Source: UBA6168 sp964643005 (GTDB lineage: Bacteria; Bacteroidota; Bacteroidia; Chitinophagales; Saprospiraceae). Taken from it: a DNA stretch of 30,705 nt. A program made the translations under genes and the position numbers. The notes under the pieces are model-generated. The model had not been told where the DNA came from. It searched no databases and saw only the letters and a program-made list of their open reading frames with translations. Positions 14,970-23,399 of the stretch are shown in pieces; the stretch's first letter is position 1; every line of letters starts with the position of its first letter. Location: NCBI GenBank assembly GCA_964643005.1, contig CAZXQI010000037.1:1-30705 (forward strand), written 5' to 3'.

Positions 14970-17711
14970 TCAGAACCCCCGGAACCTGTCCTGATAACCC
15001 TTCTGATAAGGAATGTTGATGAAGTCCAATCTACCGGGTTTCACGCGGATATAGAAATTGTAAGTGTGATAAGTCGGCTGCCAGCTAAGCCCCATGATCC
15101 AGCAGTGCAGATCCCGATTAAAAGAAAAATCGGGGTAGGTGATGCGTTTGGAAATGAAGTCGTATCCGAAGTTCCCGACGCCGATACTCCAGTTGGGCGT
15201 GAGCTGGATGCTGCCGCTGGAATAGACGGAGTTGGTCGAAATGACAACGGTGTCCCTTCTGCTTTTCAGGTTGTACGCTCGCTGGATAGAGATACTGTGG
15301 GCAATGCGGAAGTTCTCGAACAGGCTGAGCAAATCCTGGTCTTCCAGGAGATTGCCGCCTTCGCCCTCGCTTTTGCGCGGGGTATTGGCCGCCCGCTGAT
15401 CGGTGTTGACGCCCTTTATCAAATCCCGGAGCCGGGCCACCGTGATATTGCTGTTCAGGCTGGCGTTCCAGGAGGCGAGGCGCAGCGGTCTTTTTTCTGT
15501 GTCGTACAAAAAGCGGTTGATGCGGGCGCCGGTCGCTCTGTTGAAGTCGTAGGGGTCTAAGACGATGCCGACCCTCAGCGAGCTGATTCCGTTGAACAGG
15601 TTGGTGTTCCCGCTGATGTTGACAAGGCTCCATTGCAGGGTGTCGGCTGCCATGTTGTAATTGCCGGTGACGGAGATGGAGTTGAACAGTTTGACATTTT
15701 TAAAGGTGGAATCCCTTTTGGAAAAAACCTTCGCCTCGAACTGATTGCCAAATCCATAGTTCAGGGTCATTTGCCGACCAGTAGCGGGTGGGCGGTCAAA
15801 CCCGGAGATATTGTTGTTTTCAAAAACATCGTATAGGAGCAACTCGTCATTGCGCAAATCCTTGCGGACGGATTTGAAATAGCCCCAGTCGGGATTGGTG
15901 TAGTCGGGCGTGTAATTGACGCCCATAGTCGGCGTGATAACATGCCGGAGACCGCGCAGTTTCCCCCGCTTGAAAAGTAGGGTTCCAAATATTTTGGTGC
16001 TCATGCTCACCCCTGCATTGTAGCTGCGGTAGGGTTTGAAGCCGGCATGTTCAATGTCGTTGATTTGCCCGAATTTCAAAGTGTCGTTTTTGACTTGCGG
16101 AGGCTCGTCCCCGCCCGGACTGGGGATGGTGTCTAACTTGATGACCGGCGTAGGGTCAAATTCCTTGTTCACCGTTTTGAAATACCAGACTTCTTTGTAG
16201 TTGGCGGAAGGAGATACGGTGAAATATTTAAGTAAATTAAAACTGGTGGAGGTGTTGATATTGTGGCGCACGCCAAATTTGGCGTCGTCTAAGGTTTGGC
16301 GGGAAAACAGCGTAGTGTCGGTGGTCGTAAAACTGTTTTTAGCTTCGGAAGTGTAGCGCATTTGCACCCGTTCATACCAGCGCTCCCCGCCTGTTTTTAT
16401 TTTTCTTTTAAAAGGATAAAGGGTCTGCGTCTGAAAATTCACCACGGGAAAGCTGATAGTCATCTCTCTGGTAATGGTGTTTTGGGAGTGACTGAAACTG
16501 GCGCTGAGGTCGAAGGGCTTGTCAAAGCGCTGATTGAAATTCATGTTGGAAGAAATGGTGCTCGACAATCTCGACTGGGCGTCTGTCAGGTTCTGGCGCT
16601 GGTAATCGCTCGTCTGGAAATTGATTTGCCCGCCTAAACTGTGGTATGGGTGCGCTTTAGCATCCTGGTTATGTACCCATTTGAGGCTGAGCGAAGGGTT
16701 GAACTGAGGAATTCCTTTTACCTCGGTGCGCAGGTAAGACACGTTGACGGAAGCCGAGCCATTATACTTATAGCGCTTCTTGTACCTCGCATCGGCGTGG
16801 ATGCGGAAGGTTCCCTTCAGGTATATGTCGCCCGTGAGCGAGAGATCCCAATACTCGCCCATGGGAAGGTACCAGCCGACCCTTTCCAGGCCAAAGCCCC
16901 AGTTGTCCGAATATTCGTAGCCCTGTGGAAAAATGAGACCCGTGCGCTGGCCGAGTTTCAGCGGGAAAAAGGCAAAGGGCAGCCAGATAGGAGTCGGCAC
17001 GTCGCCGATGACTAAATTGCTGGGGCCGACAACGGCTACCTTATCCTGTACGATTTTCTGTTTGCTGCTCCGGATGCCGAAGTGAGGATGATCCAGCTCG
17101 CAGGTAGAGAAAATAGCGTTGCGGTTGTAGATGACGGTTTGTTTGGTGGTGTCTTTGCCCGCTCCGACGAATTTGCCCTTTTCGCCCACTATGTTCATGC
17201 CCTCTTGCATGGACTGACCTTCGGAAAAGATGCCTTTAAAAGTTTTAAAATTGTATTTCAACCGGAAGGCGTAAAAATCCTGGCTGCCCTGATTGAAATG
17301 CGGCTTGCCGACCCATTCGCCGAGAGAGTTCTGCCTTCCTTCTGCCAGAATGATGCTTTCCTTCCAGTCAATCATCATGTAATCCGCCGTGATGGTCATG
17401 TCCTGGAATTTCACTTCCGCCTGCCCGTAGAGGTGGATTTGGTTGTTTTTTATGTCGAAATACATGGAGTCGTGTGCGGAATAATCCACTTCTTCTTCTA
17501 AGGCGTCGGGCGAAATGCGCACGCTGTCCCAGTTGACGGGCTTCCCCGCGCCGACTTCGGAAGGCTGGGTTTTCAGGCTGCCAGGGCCGACAGAGATACG
17601 GAGACTGTCTGCGCCGGTGGTGTCGGGCTGCACGGCAGGTCTGATCTGCGAGAGGGCAGTATATGCGCTAAGCATTAATAATGAAATAATTGTAATTACC
17701 TTTGCTCGCAA
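14970..17711 (-). CDS. lptD: LPS-assembly outer-membrane protein LptD
   Basis: 913 residues with a signal peptide (1-21, ending YTALSQ). After a Pro/Ser-rich spacer comes the OstA-like jelly-roll (about 80-160: MYFDIKNNQIHLYGQAEVKFQDMTI, ADYMMIDW, GIFSEGQSMQEGMNIVGEKG). This is the periplasmic part that receives LPS from the Lpt bridge. The rest is a large beta-barrel with the Bacteroidota hallmarks AIFSTCELDHPHFGIRSSKQKIV, PIWLPFAFFPLKLGQRTG and WGFGLERVGWYLPMGEYWDL. LptD works with LptE to insert LPS into the outer leaflet of the outer membrane. The length is usual for Bacteroidota. The gene is divergent from the amidase at 17932 across a 220-nt gap, an arrangement I recall from other Bacteroidota. 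Confidence 0.93.
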   Translation of the reverse strand: MRAKVITIISLLMLSAYTALSQIRPAVQPDTTGADSLRISVGPGSLKTQPSEVGAGKPVNWDSVRISPDALEEEVDYSAHDSMYFDIKNNQIHLYGQAEVKFQDMTITADYMMIDWKESIILAEGRQNSLGEWVGKPHFNQGSQDFYAFRLKYNFKTFKGIFSEGQSMQEGMNIVGEKGKFVGAGKDTTKQTVIYNRNAIFSTCELDHPHFGIRSSKQKIVQDKVAVVGPSNLVIGDVPTPIWLPFAFFPLKLGQRTGLIFPQGYEYSDNWGFGLERVGWYLPMGEYWDLSLTGDIYLKGTFRIHADARYKKRYKYNGSASVNVSYLRTEVKGIPQFNPSLSLKWVHNQDAKAHPYHSLGGQINFQTSDYQRQNLTDAQSRLSSTISSNMNFNQRFDKPFDLSASFSHSQNTITREMTISFPVVNFQTQTLYPFKRKIKTGGERWYERVQMRYTSEAKNSFTTTDTTLFSRQTLDDAKFGVRHNINTSTSFNLLKYFTVSPSANYKEVWYFKTVNKEFDPTPVIKLDTIPSPGGDEPPQVKNDTLKFGQINDIEHAGFKPYRSYNAGVSMSTKIFGTLLFKRGKLRGLRHVITPTMGVNYTPDYTNPDWGYFKSVRKDLRNDELLLYDVFENNNISGFDRPPATGRQMTLNYGFGNQFEAKVFSKRDSTFKNVKLFNSISVTGNYNMAADTLQWSLVNISGNTNLFNGISSLRVGIVLDPYDFNRATGARINRFLYDTEKRPLRLASWNASLNSNITVARLRDLIKGVNTDQRAANTPRKSEGEGGNLLEDQDLLSLFENFRIAHSISIQRAYNLKSRRDTVVISTNSVYSSGSIQLTPNWSIGVGNFGYDFISKRITYPDFSFNRDLHCWIMGLSWQPTYHTYNFYIRVKPGRLDFINIPYQKGYQDRFRGF

Positions 17712-17931
17712 ATTGTGGACTGAAGTTTGAATTGAGACCGGGAAAATTTGTGCAATTCTGCTTATCTCCCCCGGTGTGATTTTGTGAAAATGCCGCTTAA
17801 CCTAATGGCAATTGATATCCACGGCAACGACGACCACACAGGTACTGACACCTGATTTTTTAAAAAGCGGCTCTCTGCCCGTACAAAACCCAACTTGAAT
17901 ATCCCTCGTATTTTTACCCTTTCGTTTAACC

Positions 17932-19443
17932 ATGAAAAAGGCTGTTTTATCCTTCGTATTATTTCTTTTTATACCTGCTCCCTCTGAAGCGACGCAGACT
18001 GATACCCCTGCTTTTGCGAAAGCGGGCAAATTTATCAAAGCTACCCTAATCTCCGAAGATGCGCTAAGCTTCTGCTTTCAGGATTCCCTGTCCCTGCCGG
18101 AATCCGCCAGAAAAAAAAAGGGAAGTTTTAAAATAAAAACGGTCGTCATTGACCCTGGACATGGCGGCCATGATCCGGGAACCAGCGGCGCCAATTCAAA
18201 AGAAAAGCATAACTGCTTAGCCATTGGAAGGTACTTAGCTTATAACCTGATAACCAACTACCCGGATCTGAACGTCATCATGACCCGCACCACGGATGTT
18301 TTTATTCCTCTGAATGAACGTGCAGCTATCGCTACTCGCAGCCACGCCGACCTGTTTATTTCCATCCACTGCAATTTTATTCCCAATGCCAGCCAGGTTC
18401 ACGGCGTGGAGACTTATGTCTTGGGAATGCACGCTACCCAGGAAAACTTAGAGGTGGCCAAACGGGAGAATGAGTCCATTCTTTACGAGGATAACTACGA
18501 AGAAACCTATGGCTACGACCCCAATTCCCCAGAGGCGCACATTATGTTTTCTATGTTCCAGAATGCCTTTATCGAGCAGAGTATCCTCTTTGCCCAAAAG
18601 GTTCAAAACAATATGTCCTCCGAAGCCGGTCGCAAAGACAGGAAGGTGAAGCAGGCGGGTTTTCTGGTATTGCGCCACGCCACCATGCCCAGCGTTTTAG
18701 TAGAGGCAGGCTACCTGAGCAATAGCGCTGAGGAGAATTTTATCCGCTCCAAAAAGGGGCAGAAAGCTATCGCTAATTCCCTGCTCACCGCTTTCCAAGA
18801 TTACAAGGCCGAAGCGGAAGGAAGCGAGCGATTGGCTCAACTGATCAAATTAGACTCCGATAAAGACGAGGACGACAAAGTCAGTCTCACCCTGTCCGAA
18901 ATGACTTCCCCAGGCAGGAATAGTGTAAAACCGACCCCTCCCCGGGAAGTCGCAGAAACTGCAAATAACTCTGCCGGAAAAAAGACCAACACTCCGCCGT
19001 CTAATGAAGTAAATACTCCGCCACCGCCTTTGACGAATGTTTCTACATCGGCTCCGGCGCCTCCTCCCACAACCGACGTAGGATCGATCGCCGCTAATAA
19101 TAATCCTCCGAAAACGAGGAGCGCCATAGTGCCGGAGCAGCCGATCAATGCCATACCCGTCGGCGCCATCAAAACGGGCTGGACCAATAAAGTAGAGTAT
19201 CGGGTGCAATTGGCAGCCTCTCCCAGCCGGATGGATACTTCCAAAGGAAAATGGACCAACGTCAATTATTTCGTGGAGGAGATACAGGAAAACAACCTGT
19301 TCAAATACCAGGTTAGGTATTTTGAAACGCAGGATGAAGCCAACGAGGCAAAACAGAAACTGCGCTCCATGGGTTTTAATGACGCCTTTTCGACAGCCTA
19401 TCGGAACGGCCAGCGATTAGCCCCCGGTCAGGTGGAAAATTGA
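17932..19443 (+). CDS. N-acetylmuramoyl-L-alanine amidase (AmiC-like, Amidase_3) with C-terminal SPOR domain
   Basis: 503 residues. A signal peptide (about 1-21) is followed by an Amidase_3 domain (about 68-290). Zinc ligands are visible at H77 (DPGHGG), E91 (SKEKHN) and H146 (SIHCNF), and the catalytic Glu is E258 (VLVEAGYLSN). The enzyme cuts the amide bond between MurNAc and L-Ala of peptidoglycan, in the periplasm, typically to separate daughter cells. A low-complexity Pro/Thr/Ser linker (about 320-410) leads to a SPOR domain (about 420-495: EYRVQLAASPSRMD, FKYQVRYFETQDEANEAKQKLRSMGF), which should place it at the septum. The two SPOR-carrying proteins in this window are this one and 2629-5037. 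It is followed by the MCE gene after 174 nt. Confidence 0.94.
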   Translation: MKKAVLSFVLFLFIPAPSEATQTDTPAFAKAGKFIKATLISEDALSFCFQDSLSLPESARKKKGSFKIKTVVIDPGHGGHDPGTSGANSKEKHNCLAIGRYLAYNLITNYPDLNVIMTRTTDVFIPLNERAAIATRSHADLFISIHCNFIPNASQVHGVETYVLGMHATQENLEVAKRENESILYEDNYEETYGYDPNSPEAHIMFSMFQNAFIEQSILFAQKVQNNMSSEAGRKDRKVKQAGFLVLRHATMPSVLVEAGYLSNSAEENFIRSKKGQKAIANSLLTAFQDYKAEAEGSERLAQLIKLDSDKDEDDKVSLTLSEMTSPGRNSVKPTPPREVAETANNSAGKKTNTPPSNEVNTPPPPLTNVSTSAPAPPPTTDVGSIAANNNPPKTRSAIVPEQPINAIPVGAIKTGWTNKVEYRVQLAASPSRMDTSKGKWTNVNYFVEEIQENNLFKYQVRYFETQDEANEAKQKLRSMGFNDAFSTAYRNGQRLAPGQVEN

Positions 19444-19553
19444 TCTTCCGGTCTATGGCGTCAAATGCTCGCACTGATTATTCACTCAGAATTTTTTGAG
19501 AACAACCAGAATGAAATTTTTGCCCTTCTGAAGCCGGGCTTGCCCTCAAAAGT

Positions 19554-19591
19554 TACCTTTGTGCCCTTTTGAACGCAGCAGGGCTTTTTTT
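19554..19591 (+). promoter_or_regulatory. -7 element candidate and overlapping terminator-like hairpin before the MCE gene
   Basis: TACCTTTG (19554-19561) fits TAnnTTTG, but no TTG lies 19-21 nt before it. Immediately after it GCCCT (19563-19567) can pair with AGGGC (19580-19584), followed by T7 (19585-19591), which looks like a short terminator for the amidase gene. Both readings cannot easily be true at once, and either is weak. Confidence 0.35.
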
Positions 19592-19617
19592 ACACCATCA
19601 ACACAATCATTTTTTTC

Positions 19618-20655
19618 ATGCGTAAAGAATCTAAGATTGCCATCTTCGCCATCATCACTCTCGCCCTCGCTATCTGGGGCTACAAGTATTTGAGCGGGTT
19701 TAATATCTTCAGTCCTAAATTAGTGGTTTACGCCTCCTTTGAGCGCATTGACGGCCTGCGCATTTCTACGCCGGTCTATATTCACGGAATGCAAGTCGGC
19801 TTAGTGGCGGGCTTTGCTCAGAAGGAAGGTGATATCCAAAAGATTACAGTCGAAATGAACTTAGACACTGATACCAAACTACCCTCCGACACTAAGGCGG
19901 AACTAGTGTCCACCGGCATGATGGGCGGCTCGGCGGTCAATCTGGTTTTTGACAATCCCTGCTCGGGGGATAACTGCCTGGGTAAAGGCGCTCATATTCC
20001 CGGTATATTCAAAGGAATGTTGGCTTCCTTCGCCACGCCCGACGAGGTGAGGACATACGTGGAGGAGCTGAGTAAAGGCCTGAATACCGTCCTCGATACG
20101 CTGTCTGTACGCCTTTCACAAAGCGAAGCAATACAATCCAGCGTTCGCGACGCCCGCAGCATTTTGACCAATCTGCGCACGACCACCGACAGGCTTGACA
20201 AGGTCATGGCTACTTCTTCCGGCGCTATTCAAAACAGCCTGAGCCATATTGAGTCCATCACGGGCAATCTCCAGCAAAGCAACGGACAAATCACCTCCAT
20301 CCTCGCCAACATGGACGCCCTCTCCGGCGACCTGAAAGAGGCCGACGTGAAAAAACTCATCGCCGAAACGAGAACGACCATCGAAAAACTACAGGGAACC
20401 TTAGCCACTTCCGATCAGGCCATTGCCGACTTAGGCAATTCACTCAAAAAGATGAACAATGGAGAAGGCGCTTTCGGCATGTTGCTGAATGACAAAGAGT
20501 TCGCAGAAAACTTAGACCAGACTTTCAAAAACTTAGACCTGCTCATGCGCGACCTGCGCCTGCACCCGGAGCGCTACCGCCGCATTTTATCCAAAAAGAA
20601 AATGCCTTACCAGTACGAGGCATTAGAGGACGACCCGGCTTTCCAGAAAAATTGA
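19618..20655 (+). CDS. MlaD/MCE family lipid-transport protein
   Basis: 345 residues. One N-terminal membrane helix (about 7-25) anchors it in the inner membrane. An MCE domain follows at about 37-115 (LVVYASFERIDGLRISTPVYIHGMQVGLV, then KAELVSTGMMGGSAVNLVF). The rest is a long helical region with many heptad-like Leu, Ile and Thr positions (about 130-310), as in MlaD-like and Mce proteins, where these helices build a channel or needle. Members carry phospholipids or other lipids between inner and outer membranes, normally with an ABC permease and ATPase. Neither the permease nor the ATPase gene is in this window. The order lptD, amidase, MCE protein seems to recur in Bacteroidota (from memory). 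Confidence 0.9.
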   Translation: MRKESKIAIFAIITLALAIWGYKYLSGFNIFSPKLVVYASFERIDGLRISTPVYIHGMQVGLVAGFAQKEGDIQKITVEMNLDTDTKLPSDTKAELVSTGMMGGSAVNLVFDNPCSGDNCLGKGAHIPGIFKGMLASFATPDEVRTYVEELSKGLNTVLDTLSVRLSQSEAIQSSVRDARSILTNLRTTTDRLDKVMATSSGAIQNSLSHIESITGNLQQSNGQITSILANMDALSGDLKEADVKKLIAETRTTIEKLQGTLATSDQAIADLGNSLKKMNNGEGAFGMLLNDKEFAENLDQTFKNLDLLMRDLRLHPERYRRILSKKKMPYQYEALEDDPAFQKN

Positions 20656-20699
20656 ACGACTGAAATGCTCTCCTGAGGTTTTTTTAAATTTTTTTAAAA

Positions 20700-20719
20700 A
20701 ATCGGAGTAAATACGGATT
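20700..20719. repeat. Degenerate copy of the AATCTGCG-type repeat
   Basis: Units AATCGGAGTA and AATACGGATT follow an A/T run between the convergent MCE and zinc-ribbon genes. Similarity to the copies at 14938 and 24437 is partial, so this is a weaker member. Confidence 0.3.
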
Positions 20720-20772
20720 GATTTCCACCTTTGGCCTTAGTCATCTGCGCCCATTGGCGGGAGCCTTGCCTG

Positions 20773-21702
20773 TTACTTTTTTCCAAATAACTCTTTTAAT
20801 TTTTTCAAAAGACGCAGCAGTTTCAGGTTCAGGGACTTGTTGGCGCTGAAAAAGATGCCGTTGATGACGATCCAATCTTCCTGCCTTTTAATGGTCTTTA
20901 AATTTTTGTAATAAACCCGCTGTTTCTTTTCAAAAGGCATTTTCCAATAGATGCAGTCGCGAGTCATGGCGAAGCCTTCTTTGCAGGAACCCAGCATGGA
21001 CAAATCGCAGATGAGATAGATCGGCTCTCCTTTTTTTGGAAAAAGAAAGGACTGGGCCGCATTTTTCAGTTTTGGAGCCGGCATAGTCACTAAGTTGACG
21101 AAGTAGGTTTCGTTTTCCTGTTCGAGGTTGAGATAGTCGGAAATCATGGCGCCCAGATCTATTTCTTTCGCAGGCGCGCTTTGCCAGCGCAGGATTTTCT
21201 CCGAAAAATATGCCTCGTTCAGATCCTCGCAATAGCGGATGATGAAGTAGTCCAACAGTTCTTCGATGGCCTTATTGATCAGCGCTGCATTTTCGCCTTT
21301 GTCGGTTTCCGTCCGGTGGATTTGTTCGGCCAAAAGCCGGATGCGGTGTTGAACGCTGTCTTTGAAATCGCTCTGATAAAAGCGGTCTATATAGGCATTG
21401 TGAAGGGCGGCCTTGTGCTCCTCAACCAGTCTTCGTTCAAAGGCGATGCTAAACCGGTCGGCGATGGATTGCTCCGATTCATTTTCCAGCGAATCGGCAA
21501 AGAGGTTTTTGGCGCCGTCGCCGGAGGCTTTCTTTTTTTTCACAAATCGAAATCCACAGTTGGCACAGACGTCGGCGTGCAGGTCGGTTTCTTCCCCACA
21601 GGAAGGGCAGGTAATCGTCTCTTCAATGACCTGCGTCCCACAAAATGGGCAGGTACGGGCATCGTCGGGAATATGTCTCTGGCAGGCTCGGCAGTTTCGC
21701 AT
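20773..21702 (-). CDS. Double zinc-ribbon protein with a PH-like C-terminal module
   Basis: 309 residues, no signal peptide or membrane span, so cytoplasmic. Two zinc ribbons fill the first 50 residues, with Cys at 4, 7, 18, 21 and at 32, 35, 46, 49. A basic stretch (VKKKKASGDG) leads to a helical, charged middle (about 75-185). The last 85 residues (EPIYLICDLSMLGSCKEGFAMTRDCIYWKM, then YYKNLKTIKRQEDWIVINGIFF) have the strand pattern of the small PH-like modules in bacterial proteins that start GSAKDG-F-x-x-T-x-x-G-I-Y. The C-terminus is Lys/Leu-rich (KLLRLLKKLKELFGKK). I do not recognise the full protein; a scaffold or nucleic-acid- or membrane-associated role is only a guess. Confidence 0.75.
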   Translation of the reverse strand: MRNCRACQRHIPDDARTCPFCGTQVIEETITCPSCGEETDLHADVCANCGFRFVKKKKASGDGAKNLFADSLENESEQSIADRFSIAFERRLVEEHKAALHNAYIDRFYQSDFKDSVQHRIRLLAEQIHRTETDKGENAALINKAIEELLDYFIIRYCEDLNEAYFSEKILRWQSAPAKEIDLGAMISDYLNLEQENETYFVNLVTMPAPKLKNAAQSFLFPKKGEPIYLICDLSMLGSCKEGFAMTRDCIYWKMPFEKKQRVYYKNLKTIKRQEDWIVINGIFFSANKSLNLKLLRLLKKLKELFGKK

Positions 21703-21847
21703 AGCATTTAATGGTCTTTTTTCCCTCAGTCATGGGAGTGGCGGGAATGGCTGTATTCCCTTTGCGAAGATAGGGAAAAGCTGAATGGAGCTATTGCAGG
21801 AGTCGCAACTATTTAGGCGGAGGCGCCTTTCTCAGCCGCTGGCTTTC

Positions 21848-21869
21848 CCGCTGATTTAAACAGATTTCC
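21848..21869. repeat. AATCTG-type repeat, inverted orientation
   Basis: On the minus strand it reads GGAAATCTGTTTAAATCAGCGG, the same alternation of AATCTG and AATCAGCGG units as at 24437-24477. Confidence 0.45.
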
Positions 21870-21960
21870 TCGTAGGTGATGGACGACGTAGGAGAAAATC
21901 AGCCCGAATTTACTTCAGACCTGACCGCAGATTTTATTTTAAAAAAGATTCATCCCTTTT

Positions 21961-22023
21961 CATTTTTCATTTTTCATTTTTCACTTTCCTCTTTTCACTT
22001 TCCTCTTTTCACTTTTCCCTTTT
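21961..22023. repeat. Heptanucleotide pyrimidine microsatellite
   Basis: Three copies of CATTTTT (21961-21981) are followed by two exact 14-nt copies of CACTTTCCTCTTTT (21982-22009) and one variant CACTTTTCCCTTTT (22010-22023). The unit length is 7 throughout (63 nt). It lies 41 nt before the proposed -7 element of the next gene. Confidence 0.75.
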
Positions 22024-22063
22024 CATTAAAAGAGTCAATTTTCCCAAACCAGACGGATAAGCT

Positions 22064-22071
22064 TAAATTTG
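22064..22071 (+). promoter_or_regulatory. -7 element candidate for the oxidase subunit III-like gene
   Basis: TAAATTTG fits TAnnTTTG exactly. The -33 region is T-rich but has no TTG. The ATG at 22091 would follow a leader of about 13 nt. Confidence 0.4.
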
Positions 22072-22090
22072 TCCTTGAAAAAAACAGGAG

Positions 22091-22720
22091 ATGGAACATT
22101 CAGAAAAAGAGGCGTCGTATAGCGAGTACAACGACAATTTTAAGTATCACCCTTACAACGTGATGTTGTTCATGGTGCTGGCCATCATCACGGCTTTGTT
22201 TATGGCCATTTCAGTCGCCTTTATTTACACCAGAATTCAGAGCGGAGTGGCCGCCATCAACATTCCCATCCTCTTTGTTTTCAATACCTTCATTTTGCTG
22301 GCCTGTAGTTACGCCATGCACCGGGCGAGGGCGGCTTATCGGAGCGACGATACCGCTGCCTACCACAATATGCTGAAGTTGACGATTTGGCTGACCTTCT
22401 TCTTTCTGGCCATGCAGTTGCTCGCCTGGTATCAGTTGTTTTCGAGGAATATCTTTGTGCAGACGGACAACGCAGCGGGCTATCTGTACGTGCTGTCGTT
22501 TTTGCACTTTGCCCACGTCATTGCGGGATTGCCCTTTCTGATGCTCTTTTTCAGTGCCGCCAAGCGTCTGATGATAGAGCCCGTTTCGGAGCTGGCCTAT
22601 TTCTCCGATCCAGAGAAGCGGCTCCGGCTGCGCCTTTTGTCCATTTACTGGCACTTCCTCGACGCCCTTTGGATTTTCTTGGTGCTCTTTCTCTTTGCCA
22701 ACCAATTGGCGACGCCCTGA
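22091..22720 (+). CDS. Cytochrome c oxidase subunit III-like protein (heme-copper oxidase)
   Basis: 209 residues with about five membrane spans (approximately 23-46, 56-76, 96-116, 131-156, 182-204). Family hallmarks are SFLHFAHVIAGLPFL in the fourth span and YWHFLDALWIFLVLFLF in the last, the latter being typical of subunit III near its C-terminus. The short five-span form is common for bacterial subunit III. Subunit III stabilises the catalytic subunit I and may aid proton uptake; it has no metal centre itself. Subunits I and II are not near, so this gene is separated from any oxidase operon in the visible region. The following lipoprotein starts 59 nt after its stop and may share its transcript. 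Confidence 0.85.
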   Translation: MEHSEKEASYSEYNDNFKYHPYNVMLFMVLAIITALFMAISVAFIYTRIQSGVAAINIPILFVFNTFILLACSYAMHRARAAYRSDDTAAYHNMLKLTIWLTFFFLAMQLLAWYQLFSRNIFVQTDNAAGYLYVLSFLHFAHVIAGLPFLMLFFSAAKRLMIEPVSELAYFSDPEKRLRLRLLSIYWHFLDALWIFLVLFLFANQLATP

Positions 22721-22779
22721 AAATTTTTTTCGCCTTTCAACCGTTTCTTCCAATATTTTCAAACAAACCCTCACAGAAA

Positions 22780-23373
22780 ATGAAAAGTTACCTTCCACTT
22801 TTGCTGGCTCTCCTGCTGCTCGCAAGCTGCCAGAGCGATAAGCAACTCAAAAAAAACTTTGCCGGTACTTACGAAGCGACTATCCGCCTTCCGCAGGCTG
22901 AGGAGGACGCTAAAGATTTCAAAAAGGAGATGGAGAAAAACATCCGGGAAACCAAAGATGATATCCATCAGAAATTAGAGGAGACCCGGCAAGAGCTGGA
23001 TGATGAACTCGGCGACAATAATAAGTTGAGAAACGCCCTCAGAAATTTTACAGATAATATGGGGAATTTAGTGGAGAGCCTGACCGACTTAGGGGGGAGT
23101 TTGGGCGATTTGGGCGCCGGACTGAAGAGCGGCCTTTTGGAAGGCCTCCATTTCAAAGTTACCTTCAGCCAGGACGGAGAAGTGATTTTTGGAGAAAAGA
23201 AAAGAATCCGCATCGGCAGCGATACCGGCAAATGGGATATCGTGGACGGCAAATTCTACCTCTGGGAAGACGGCGAAAACAACCGCCCTTACGAAATGAA
23301 AAACCTGGGAAAGGGCAAATGGGATCTGGTTGGGGAAAAGGTCATTTTCCACATAGAAAGAGTAGAGGATTGA
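22780..23373 (+). CDS. Hypothetical lipoprotein with coiled-coil-like stretch
   Basis: 197 residues from ATG 22780. The frame is open much further back (to 22387) but inside the subunit III gene, and only the start at 22780 gives a signal peptide. That signal is lipoprotein type (MKSYLPLLLALLLLASC, Cys at 17). The mature chain opens with a short strand (NFAGTYEATIRLP) and a highly charged, probably coiled helix (EEDAKDFKKEMEKNIRETKD to ELDDELGDNNKL). A Gly/Leu stretch (LGGSLGDLGAGLKSGLLEGL) is followed by a beta-rich end resembling small lipocalin-like domains (GKWDIVDGKFYLWEDGE, GKWDLVGEKVIFHIERV). I do not recognise a family. Its stop is 26 nt from the convergent SNase-like gene. Confidence 0.75.
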   Translation: MKSYLPLLLALLLLASCQSDKQLKKNFAGTYEATIRLPQAEEDAKDFKKEMEKNIRETKDDIHQKLEETRQELDDELGDNNKLRNALRNFTDNMGNLVESLTDLGGSLGDLGAGLKSGLLEGLHFKVTFSQDGEVIFGEKKRIRIGSDTGKWDIVDGKFYLWEDGENNRPYEMKNLGKGKWDLVGEKVIFHIERVED

Positions 23374-23399
23374 ATTTCTCAGAGCAATTGGCCGCCGCC

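Larger units (their letters stand above)
21703..22090. other. 388-nt divergent intergenic region with short repeats
   Basis: Between the zinc-ribbon gene (minus) and the oxidase subunit III-like gene (plus). It holds one member of the AATCTG-type repeat (21848-21869), a single half-unit near 21925-21936, the CATTTTT/CACTTTC microsatellite (21961-22023) and a -7 element (22064-22071). No gene is visible. Confidence 0.6.

Noticed and set aside
17712..17931. Divergent promoter pair between lptD and the amidase gene
   Set aside because: I looked for TTG-N19-TAnnTTTG on both strands and found no acceptable match, so no promoter is listed although one must exist.
22387..22779. Upstream extension of the lipoprotein gene at 22780
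   Set aside because: The extension overlaps the subunit III gene in another frame, and the lipoprotein signal peptide starts exactly at ATG 22780.
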